This document shows, one piece after another, positions 1-8,500 of a stretch of 21,548 nt of DNA. Position numbers and translations under genes: made by a program. Every line of letters starts with the position of its first letter. Position 1 is the first letter of the stretch. The notes under the pieces were generated by a model. That model saw only the letters and a list, made by a program, of their open reading frames with translations. It did no database searches and was not told where the DNA came from. The DNA is taken from positions 1 to 21,548 of the forward strand of contig JAPTJF010000680.1 of assembly GCA_029339195.1 (NCBI GenBank). Direction: 5' to 3'. This DNA comes from Micractinium sp. NFX-FRZ (Eukaryota > Chlorophyta > Trebouxiophyceae > Chlorellales > Chlorellaceae).

Positions 1-48
1 CCACCGCATGTGATGTGTCCTTCTGGCATTCCTCGCCTCTGCCCCCAG

Positions 49-3000
49 CCCCTCCTGGCTGTTTTCCCACCCGTCCCGCCACCCTCGCCGCCAGCGCCCT
101 CGCCGCCCCCGCCCAGCCCGCCGCCGCCGCCCCCGCCCAGCTGGCAGCTGGTGGGGCGCCAGGGCTTCACAGTGGAGGGCGCAGATTACCTGCGCCTGGC
201 CATCGCACCCGATGGCACACCCACGGTGGTGTTCTCCGACACACGATTCGGCAGTGAGTGGGCTGTCGAGGCGCTGCCCCTGCTGCGCATACCACTCAAT
301 GGACACAAGTGTGCTCACACTCTCTCTCTGTGTGCCTGTCTCTCTCTCCCCACGCCAGCATGCCATGATAATGACACACCATTGGGGCTCTCATGACCCC
401 ACCCCCGCTTACCTGCCCGCATACCCACCTGCCCCCCGCTCCTTCCCCCCGGCAGGCAAGGCGAGCGTGATGCAGTTCAGGCAGGGCAGCTGGGACTACC
501 TGGGCGCTCCGGGGTTCTCAAACGACACTGTCGAGTCAACGGTCATTGCTCTCACAGCCGAGGGGTCGCCCTTTGTGGCCTTCAAGGTGCGGGGCACATG
601 AGGCGATGTAGCAAGCAGAAGGCGATGTGGCATGCAGCGGTCTCCTGCTTGGATGATCACATGCCCTAGGGCTGCTTGCTTGACCCCAATCCGGCTGGGG
701 TCGGGGGCCAAGGCTGGCAGCAGCAGTGGCTGTGGACTACATGTACAGCCTGGCATGGGGTCCGCACGGGTGTGGGCATCCTACCTCAGGCATGCGCTCG
801 CCTCACAGCCCTCCAGCGTGCTTTGCCCACGCTTCCATGCCCGCCCTCATGCCTTCCTGCCCGACTGCCTCTCACACATCCTTTTCCATTGCTGGCCCCC
901 CACGAGTCATGCGGGCTCAGGTTCCCTGCAGCCGACCGCGGAACACCCCCTGCAGCCGACCGCAGAACACCGGCCTTGTGCTCTGAGTTGCTTCAAACTC
1001 GCTCTTGTTGTGTGACTGGTGATCATCCTTCCTGCCTGCCTGCCTGCCTGCTCGCCCACCTACGTGTGTGCTGCAGGATGCTTCCGTGGGGGGCAAGGCC
1101 ACAGTGATGCGCCACGCTGGCGGGGCCTGGCAGCCGCTGGGCTTCCCTGGCCTGTCAGCAGGCACAGCAGCAGATATCTCCATTGCCCTGGACGCGCAGC
1201 AGCTTCCCTGGGTGGCGTACAAGGTGGGTGAGAGCACAGCTTGAGAGTAGCCCGTACATGTGTATAATTAGAATGCTAGTGCAAATCGCTTTCCAACCCC
1301 CTCTTTGTCAAGATTTGTCAAGAGGTGGGTGCTGGCGGGCAGGCATGCAGGCGGGCGGGTGGACAGGCGGGATGCGATGGCAGAGCAGGGAGCTGCGAGC
1401 ACTGCTGTGAGGCTGGAAGCAGCTGCAGGCAGGGAGCAGCGCGCCGGCTGGCCGCGGCCCAGCTCACTGTGCCTGCAGCCAGGGCTGACTTGGCATGAGC
1501 AGCACTGAGGGGTGCCTCCCTGACTTCCTTGGCCCTGTGTACTGCCTGCAGGACTTCACAAAGAGCCGGAGGGCCACCGTCAAATACTTCTCAACTGCCG
1601 TGCGGGGTGGCACGTGGTCTACCCTGGGTGCGGAGGGCTTCACCACTGGGGAGGTAGGCAAAGCGGAACCGAAGGAGGGGCGTCCCCCTCTTCCAGCGTG
1701 CCCCTCTTCTCTCGTGGCACCATTCGTGTGCGCAGGGCTTCACGTTTTGGGGGGCAGGGCAGTGCGCCTGCTGGGGAGGGCGGGATCAACCCTCAAAACA
1801 GGGCCAAAATTCAACCTTTCCTGCCCGGCCCTGCCCTGCCACCGCAGGCCTCCCGCCTCTCCCTGCGGCTGGTTGAGAGCCCCGAGGGCCCCACCCCGGT
1901 ACTGGCGTTTGTCGACTCCAACTCGCGTGCCTCTGCCATGACGTATGGGCCCAAGGGCTGGGAGCTCCTGGGGAACGCCGGCTTCTCCCAAGGCAAGGGG
2001 GTGCCAGCGCAGGGCCGGGTGCTTGGAACCGAGCACCGCATGGGCAGGGCGGGGTGGCGTGAGGCACACGCTTCCTGTGGCGTGAGGCACACGCTTCCTG
2101 TGGCGTGAGGCACACGCTTCCTGTGGCGTGCACACCGGAGGCTGCTGGCTGGTGGTTACACACCTGCCTGCCCCTGTGCTGAGCCTGCACATGCTGTCGA
2201 GCCCGTGCTGACCTGTTTACTTAGTAAGCGTGCCCTGACGAAAGGTGCCCCCTGGCGTCGGGCCATGCTTGTTTGTTACACAGCGCCCCTCACCACACCG
2301 GCCCTGGACCTGCCATCAATGCCATCAAGGCTGCAATCTAGTACTGGCAGCACATTACATCTTTGAATCATTGCATATGCCTCCCGCCCTCGCCACCTCC
2401 CCTGCCGCCGCAGGCAACGTGGAGTCGCCTCAGCTGCAGGTCTCCCCCTCCGGCGTGCCTCACGTGGTTTATGTCGACCTGGCAAATAGCGGCAAGGCAC
2501 GTGCCATGCGGGGGCTGTGCACAGGGGCTGTGGCTTTGCAGGCTGGCGGCAGAGCCCACGGAGGGTGCATGGTTTATGCCTGTGCCCTGAGGTTCGGGGC
2601 ACAGCGTCCCCACAGCACGCTGCAGCAGAGCGTCGTGCAGCTCGGGCACGCCACCTGGCCTGCCCTCTTGCCATAATGGTCGCTCCGCACGCCCTCCGCC
2701 CCCGCTCCATGCAGGCCACTTGCATGTCGTTCACCCAGGGGGCATGGGCTCCTGTGGGAGGCGAGCCGGGCATCGGCTTCTCACGAAACTCAACAGTCTT
2801 CCCCAGCATTGCTTTTGACAGGTGGGCGGGGCAGGGTGCTTCTTGGCTGTGCACGTCCTGTGTGGTGCTTCTGTGGCGCTGGCGGTGGCCCAGAAGTGGC
2901 TTGAGGAACTGGCTGTCGGCGGTGCAGCCGTGTGCACTGCATGGCAGAACAACTTTGCTGACTTGATAGACCATGTGGCCACGCCCCGACGCCATGTCCC

Positions 3001-3373
3001 CGTTTGCCCAACGCTGCAGCTCCGGCACGCTGTATGCTGCCTTCAGGGATGTGGGCAACTCGGGCAAGGCGGCCGTCATGCGGTACAGCGATGCAGCGGG
3101 GGAGTGGAGCCTGGTGGGAAGGCACGGCTTCAGCCAAGGTGAGGGTGGTGCCACGCCGGCTCTGCCCGCCTGCCCATCTGCTTGCATGCCAGACCCCTGC
3201 CTGCCAGCCTACTCTCACATCTGTCACCTGACTGCCTCTCCGACTGCCTCCTGGCTTGCCTGACAGGCACGGTCAACTCGCTGGATTTAGCGGTCGACTC
3301 GTGGAACCGCCCGCTGGTGGCCTACAGTGACGCGGCCTCTGCCAGCGCTGCCACCGTCATGCGCTATGCATGA
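49..3373 (+). CDS. Proline-rich secreted-type protein with seven propeller-like repeats (3' part)
   Basis: The exons are 49-253, 456-586, 1077-1223, 1552-1653, 1848-1992, 2414-2496, 2715-2821, 3020-3138 and 3267-3373. They join in phase to 381 residues plus TGA. A Ser-Pro-rich stretch (67-141), like the hydroxyproline-rich linkers of algal wall glycoproteins, is followed by seven repeats of about 45-55 residues. Each starts at a Trp (codons at 142, 491, 1128, 1615, 1959, 2745 and 3105) and follows the pattern W-x-x-[LV]-G...G-[FL]-[ST], hydrophobic strand, P-x-V-[AV]-[FY]-x-D, then [KR]-A-x-V-M-[RQ]-[YF]. The repeat resembles modules seen in bacterial surface proteins that I cannot name by family. 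Seven copies suggest a seven-bladed beta-propeller (inference). Introns recur at two repeat positions: after the G-F-S-x motif and just before the K-A-x-V-M strand. The first exon opens after a CCCCCAG acceptor, so the N-terminus and any signal peptide lie upstream. An ATG at 13 is a weaker alternative start. Substrate and partners are unknown. Confidence 0.8.
67..141 (+). other. Proline-rich linker (SPPPP type)
   Basis: About 25 codons are almost entirely Pro, Ser and Ala, including SPPPPSPPPPPPPS. Such linkers are hydroxyproline-glycosylated in pherophorin- and extensin-type algal and plant wall proteins. It sits directly before the first repeat and suggests that the mature protein is outside the cell. 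Confidence 0.75.
1224..1551 (+). other. Intron without further signal
   Basis: This 328-nt intron has a GTGGGT donor and a TGCCTGCAG acceptor. Apart from a short TTTGTCAAGA direct repeat near 1304-1322 and GCAGG-rich stretches I see nothing in it. The 490-nt intron 587-1076 likewise holds only short tandem motifs: two copies of a CTGCAGCCGACCGC unit near 937-965 and a run of TGCC near 1031-1050. Confidence 0.5.
1993..2413 (+). other. GC-AG intron carrying a 23-bp tandem repeat
   Basis: The upstream exon ends CAAG|GCAAGG. The paralogous junction at 3138 in the same gene reads CAAG|GTGAGG, so the homologous donor has GC in place of GT. The acceptor is GCCGCAG|GC. Splicing here in phase 1 regenerates the Gly that follows G-F-S-Q in the repeats. 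No GT donor nearby keeps the repeat intact. Confidence 0.65.
2054..2131. repeat. 23-bp intronic tandem repeat, about 3.4 copies
   Basis: The unit begins GTGGCGTGAGGCACACGC and starts at 2054, 2077, 2100 and (partial) 2123. The three full copies are identical, so the array is recent or is being homogenised. It is wholly inside an intron. Confidence 0.9.
2497..2714 (+). other. Second probable GC-AG intron
   Basis: The exon ends GGCAAG|GCACGT and the next begins after CCATGCAG with GCC. Splicing here in phase 0 gives G-K-A-T-C-M-S-F, which matches the K-A-x-V-M strand of the other repeats. Reading through instead gives a non-repeat sequence. The whole-gene frame only closes with this junction. 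Confidence 0.6.
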
Positions 3374-3758
3374 TGAGCGCACGGATGCGGCAGCTGTACT
3401 CTTCTCTGACTGGTACCAGCCCGGCCATCTCACCTTGACCTGGGGCCCCTTACACCCACCTCACGACAGAGACTGAACTGACAACCTCGAGAGCAGAACT
3501 GCCATTGACCCGCCCCATCCTCCCAACTGTGCCCTCCCTTATTCAAGATACGGCCGCATGCTGTTGGCATGACGTGAAAGAGACTGTACGGGGTGTTGCA
3601 AGTCAAACATGAAGGCACAAGCAGACCAAGTGTTCTTGTCAATGAAATCAGGAGCGAATGCGCAGTGGGATCGGTTTCAAAAGGAATGTACATACGTGCA
3701 CCGACGGGGCCGGTGCTTTACTCTTGACTTGCGCTGCCCATTCACGGCGCGTGCCCGC
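3374..3758. other. Convergent intergenic region
   Basis: This 385-bp stretch separates the stop codons of two converging genes and should hold both 3' UTRs. I find no open frame with family character. A TTACA at 3450-3454 (TGTAA on the minus strand) is the only candidate for the chlorophyte polyadenylation signal, about 305 nt past the minus-strand stop. No TGTAA was seen for the plus-strand gene. Confidence 0.5.
3450..3454 (-). terminator. Candidate TGTAA poly(A) signal for the slr0729-like gene
   Basis: TGTAA on the minus strand lies downstream of the stop at 3759. TGTAA is the usual green-algal polyadenylation signal, but a five-base match over this distance could be chance. Confidence 0.3.
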
Positions 3759-5174
3759 CTACTGCCCGCCCTGCTGCTGCTGCTGCCGCTGATGCAGCTT
3801 GATCTGCTGCAGCACCGCCCGTGCGCTGGCCACCTCAGCACGCAGGTCGTCCACGAGCGCTGCCAGGTCGGGGGGAGGTGGCGCCGCCCCTCCCAGCTCA
3901 GAAGACCCCGTGCCGCTGCCGCCTGCGCCGCCGCTGCTGCCGCCGCCCGTTGCATCCCCTGCCCCCGCCGCTGCCAGCATCTCACGCTGAGCACGCGCCA
4001 GGACCTCGTCTTGGAGCTCCCTGCAAGCATGGCGGGGCGGGCAGACAGGCAAAAAAGATGGGCGGGCAGGCAGGGTTCACAGGTGAAGGCAGGCAGTGCG
4101 GGGAGGCAGGGTTTGGCAGGCTGTGTTGAGGAGAGCAGGGGCAAGCTGAGAAGCAGCATGCACAAGGCACAGCCGGTCACTGCCACGTGGCTCCCCTGCT
4201 CGCTCCCTGCAGCGCCACTGGCAAATGTGCGGCATTGCCAGGCAGGCCATTGCCCCCGTCTACCGTGGCCGTTGCCCCGGCTGGCAGGCCTGCCATCCCG
4301 CACCCCGCCATCCAACCACCCTCCCACCATCCCGCCCATCCCTCTTACCTGATGGCCTGCCGCGTCTCGGCATCCCACTTCCCAAAGTCCGCCAATGCAT
4401 CCCCCAGGGCAGCCCCCGGGTCAGCCAGGGCAGCCGCTGGGCGCTGAGTCCACACCTCTCCTGTGCTGCAAGCCGGGCAGCAAGGGAACTGTTGCGGTTG
4501 GCAGGCGGGCAGGCCGATTGAGACCAGAGCAGGAAGGTGGGAAATGTTGCAACCCAGGCAAGCACACCTGGCCAGGAAACCCCAGCCACCAACCAGCAGC
4601 CCGCCCCTCTCACCTGATGGCCTGCCGCGTCTCCGCGTCCCACTTCCCGAAATCAGCCAGAGCGTCGCCCACGGCAGCACCCAGCCGCTCGTTCAGGGTC
4701 TCTGCCAGTGCACGCCCGACAAAGAAAGCTTCCAGCATGCTGCGGCTCTCCTGGGCTGCGGGCGATAGCGGGGGCGGGGGCAGCAGCGTGGCCAAGGCAG
4801 CAGGGCGGGGGTAGCGGGTTGACGGTCAGGTCGGGTGGGGTGGCGGGAAGGAACAAGGTGAGGTGGCGGGCAGGATGCCACCTGGAAGACGCCATGGGAG
4901 CCGGCCTGCCAGAGCTCCTGGATCATAGCAACGCCACAGTAGACTTGGCTGGAGGCCGGCAGCCTTACAGCGGCAGGCAGCGGCAGCAGGCAGCGGCAGC
5001 GGCGGCGGAGCAGCGACCACCCACCACACCCACGCGCTTACCGCTGGTTGCCGCCTCTCTACTGCTGCTGCTTGCTCTGCTGCGCACTGCTGCACCCCTT
5101 GCAGGCACTGCCCGCAGCGGGGGCTGCACCTTGCCCTGGGCAACCCGCAGCGCGCCAGTCGCAGCGACAGCCAT
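3759..5174 (-). CDS. Plastid slr0729-like (DUF6825-type) thylakoid-associated protein
   Basis: The core exons, in transcript order, are 5174-5042, 4943-4882, 4750-4614 and 4020-3759, giving 197 residues. The start ATG at 5174 has a good context (AACAATGG). Residues 1 to about 45 are rich in Ala, Arg, Ser and Val and poor in acids, like a chloroplast transit peptide. The core, with AFFVGRALAETLNERL, then DALADFGKWDAETRQAI and ELQDEVLARAQREM, matches my memory of the cyanobacterial thylakoid-associated protein slr0729 and its plastid homologues. A Gly/Ser/Pro-rich spacer and a C-terminal helix (DLAALVDDLRAEVASARAVL, probable short coiled coil) follow. Its molecular role is not established. The exon 2 acceptor (CCAAG at 4944-4948) is weak and was chosen because phase requires it. 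An extra in-frame exon copy lies at 4465-4349. The gene is head-to-head with the MLO gene. Confidence 0.75.
4349..4465 (-). other. Duplicated, frame-compatible cassette exon of the slr0729-like gene
   Basis: This segment repeats the 3' part of exon 3 (4614 to about 4680): GAALGDALADFGKWDAETRQAI with its donor (CAG|GTAAGAGGG against CAG|GTGAGAGGGG). It has a strong acceptor, GGCTTGCAG|C. It is 117 nt long with phase 2 at both ends and no stop, so it can be included (236 residues) or skipped (197 residues). Family architecture has only one such helix, so skipping gives the canonical protein. Confidence 0.75.
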
Positions 5175-5569
5175 TGTTTGCAGATGCCCCGCTTGAAGTT
5201 CCGATTGCAGACGAATCAAACCGTTGGTGGCCAGCCTTCTCTTGCCCTGTCAGCAAGGCCTGCCACGGCCGCCTTGAGCGCGCTCAATAGCACAAAGCCA
5301 GTCTTTTCTCGCATTCAGAAAGGTTGGACTCTCACGCTGCTCCGCTCGAAACGGACAACACGACAGCGACCTCAGTTCATTGTGTTCTGCCCGCTTGCTG
5401 AGGGGAAACAGCGCGGTGTCAGGCAACCAGTCACCGACAGGAATACCCTCCGTGTTTGCCGTGGCGTGATTTGAGACTTGCCCTGCGCAGCGCCAACAGC
5501 AGGGCTGCCGCCACGGTCCCGGCGCCCGCCGCCCGCCCACCCGCCACCAACTGAGGGCAGCCGCCAGCC
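5175..5569. promoter_or_regulatory. Divergent promoter region between the slr0729-like gene and MLO
   Basis: This 395-bp spacer between two opposed start codons must contain both 5' UTRs and promoters. No TATA box is evident on either strand. The main structured element is the perfect palindrome at 5274-5287. The last 90 bp before the MLO start are strongly C-rich. Confidence 0.6.
5274..5287. promoter_or_regulatory. 14-bp perfect palindrome in the shared promoter
   Basis: TTGAGCGCGCTCAA is fully self-complementary and lies 100 bp upstream of the minus-strand ATG and 283 bp upstream of the plus-strand ATG. It could bind a dimeric factor. No known motif is claimed. Confidence 0.4.
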
Positions 5570-8500
5570 ATGGCGGGCGGGAAAGGCCCGGGACCTACAG
5601 AGCCCGGCTTCTTAGATCTGCCCACATTTACTCTGGCCGCACTCCTCGCCTTCTTTCTCATTCTGTCGACGCTTTTTGAGCGGGTGAGTCGAGGCCCTGC
5701 GGAAGCCCTGCAGGTGCCCTCCCAGAGCGCACGCACGCACCCACATTCGGCCCCCTCCTGAGCATACTCATAGGGGTGCACTATGTGCCCCACTCTAGCG
5801 GCCCATATTGTGTGCATAAAGCATTGTACTGCGATCGCTCCGCGCTGTGCTCCGACCCACCGACCGGCGTGCCGGCCCCAGGGCCGCTTGCACCGCCCTG
5901 CGCCGCTCCCCAACTCACCCAGCCTCCTGGCAGGGCGCGCCTCCCTCCGCTCCCTCCCTACCTCGCTTCTACTTACCTGTGGCCCCACCTTGGCCCCCAT
6001 ACCGACACGCAGGCCACCCACTGGCTGATTCACTTTCTGAAGCGGAGGAAGCGCAATGGGCTGGCACAGGCGGTGTCCAACCTTGTGATGGAGCTGACGC
6101 TGGTGGGTGCGGTAGGGCAGTGTAGAGTAGGGTAGGGTATGGTAGGGTAGGGTAGGTTAGGCAGGGTAGGGGCCTGCCGGGGGAAGGCAGGTGCCCTCGG
6201 TGGGCCGCTGTTGGGGCCGCCGCCGCCGCCGCCCTTCGACTCTCCCCTCTCCCCTCTGCCCTCTGGCGCGCTCCCTGAGCTAACACTGTGTGTTGCCCGA
6301 CACTGCGTGGCGTGCCTTGTTTGGCTGCAGGTGGGCTTTGTCTCCCTGCTGCTCATCGTCCTGCAGGGGCCCATCTCAAAAATCTGCGGTGAGCTGGCAC
6401 GGTGCTGAGCTGGCGCAGCGCTGAGCTGGCCTGGCGCAGCGCTGAGCTGGCAGTTCCTAATGTCACCTAGGAATGCAGTCCAGGGTGCCGCTGGGCCACA
6501 GTGCAACACCGCCTACCTGCCCCGCTGATTTGGTCAGACTGGGATGGCGCCCTGAGATACCAACTTTCTCACCTGTCTGGCCTCCCCTCCCTCCTCCCCA
6601 CCGCCCATGTGTGCTGCGCGCAGTGCCCTACACCGCCGGCCCCTACAGCACCTGGAACCTGATCTCCAACGTCCAAGGCTGCGACTGCTGCCTCTCCCAC
6701 ACCGCCTCTGTCAGCTCCTGCTTCCTGGCCTCCCGCGACTGTGGCCCCGACTACTGCAACTGCGACAGCAGGAACGCTACCTGCCTGGCCTCAGAGCAAT
6801 CTCTCGAGGGCATCCTGGAGGCTTGGGAGAGCGACCCAGCATGCTCAGCAGACGCGTGTGGCCAGGCCTACCTGAGCCGTGCTGCGGCCAGCAAGCAGGC
6901 CGAGGCCGCCGCCACTGTGCTCACTCCTCAATGTGATGCGTTGATCGGGGTGGACTATGCCAAGTGTGGGCCCGGCAGGGGCCCGCTGGTCACCGTCACT
7001 GCTCTGCACGAGGTGCGCTGGGCTGGGCTGGGCTGCTGTGTGCGCTGGGGGTGGATGGGTTGGGCGATCATGCAGCGCAGTGGAGGCCATGCCCTGCTCC
7101 TGCCTTTGCATGCTTGCCCATGTATCTGCATTGCCGCATCCCTGCCCGCACGCCTGCTCCTTCCACCCGTTGCAACTGACCTGCTGTGCCTGCTGTGCCT
7201 GCCGCTGCAGCTGCACATCTTCATTTTCGTGGTGGCCATGTCGCACGTGGTGATGGGCGTCGTCATGATCCTGCTCGCCAGCTGGCAGCTGCACATGTGG
7301 CGCACCGCCTGCGCTGACGAGGACGACGAGCACGCACAGGCGTGAGTGGCGCTGCTTTAATACGCTGCCCGCCTGCTCACCTGCATGCATGCATGCATGG
7401 ATGACTCAGTCCGTCGAATGCCTATAAGCTGTTGGCCAGTGTCCCAGCATAATCTGACGCTGTGCCAGCACTGCATGTCTGCACCAGCTGCCCCCGCCTG
7501 TCAGTGCACGCTCTCCCGCCTGCACGCAGGCAAGGGCGCAGCTGCCAGGCTAGTGATTGCTGAAACGCCTGCGGATGCCCGTGGCTGCGCCCCCTCCCTC
7601 GGCGGCCACATGCAGGGTGCGCAAGGCGTTGGCGAGGCGCCAGCAGGCGGCCCCCAGCCGCCTCAGCGCGCTGCTCCACAAGTGGAGGAGCTCTCGGCTG
7701 TTCAGCAGATCCAGGCAGGCAGGCAGTGCCAGCCAGTCAGCCCGCAGCCTGTCTCCATTTCCACCCGCCTCCCCTGCTGCCAATGGCAGCCAAGCCATCA
7801 GCCAAGCCATCGAGGTGGTGCAGCGGGGAGCGGGAGCAGGGCCTGGCCCTGCTGCCGGCGATGCAGCCGACAGCAGTGGCAGCCACGGAGGCAAGCCGCT
7901 GAAGGCTAGCAGCAGCGTCGGCGACAGCCTGACGGCACCGACGGGGCCGGCTCCTGCGGCAGCGGCGGGTGCCGCGCAGCCGGCCGGGCATGCCGCAGCG
8001 GCAGAGCGGGAGCAAGAGGGGCGGGAGCATGAGCGGGTGCTGGTCCCGTCACCACTGCCGCCCGAGCCATCTGTCAGCCTGGACATCGATGCTGTGGGGC
8101 CAAACATGCTCGACCCGGTTGCATCTCTGAGGCTAGATGGGAACATGCTGCCAGAAGTGGTGCCAGCTCAGCAGCTGCCAGATCAGCAGTCCGCTGCTAC
8201 CGACGCCGGCAAGCCGGGCATGCCGTCGTCACCAGGCGGCAGCCTGAACAAGCGCTCTGCCTTCCTGGCCAGGTGCGTGTTGTTGTGCAGGCGTGGTGCT
8301 GTGGTGCACTGCACATCGAAGGGCGGTGCCGCCCCGCAGCACAGCAGAGCACAGCACAGCACCTAGGGAAGCATGTGCTCTCCCCGCCCCCTTGGTCGCA
8401 GGAGTGCGTCAATAGCGAGCGATGACTATGGGGGATGGCTGGGCGAGTATGCGACCTGCCTGCTGCTGCAGTTCAACCCACGGCCCGTGGCAGCCAGCGA

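Noticed and set aside
2054..2131. Short identical direct repeats, considered as a CRISPR-like array
   Set aside because: There are no spacers (head-to-tail units), and the sequence is within a eukaryotic intron.
2276..3187. 303-codon open frame on the minus strand
   Set aside because: It lies antisense to three exons of the repeat protein, has Arg/Ala/Pro-rich shadow composition and no recognisable domain; open frames are common here because of high GC.
3609..4352. 247-codon plus-strand open frame
   Set aside because: It is antisense to the slr0729-like gene and low in complexity.
5175..5219. Upstream start for the slr0729-like protein at 5219
   Set aside because: That codon is TTG; the ATG at 5174 has a good context and a transit-peptide-like sequence follows.
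6110..6170. GTAGGG repeats, considered as telomeric sequence
   Set aside because: Units are irregular, differ from plant-type TTTAGGG, and lie inside an MLO intron flanked by coding exons.
7383..7400. GCATGCATGCATGCATGG, considered as a regulatory palindrome
   Set aside because: It is a simple four-base repeat, self-complementary by nature, in an intron.
7557..7615. Extension of MLO exon 6 upstream to 7557
   Set aside because: It would start at a TTG just after a stop, whereas the acceptor at 7615 gives the exact phase needed from exon 5.
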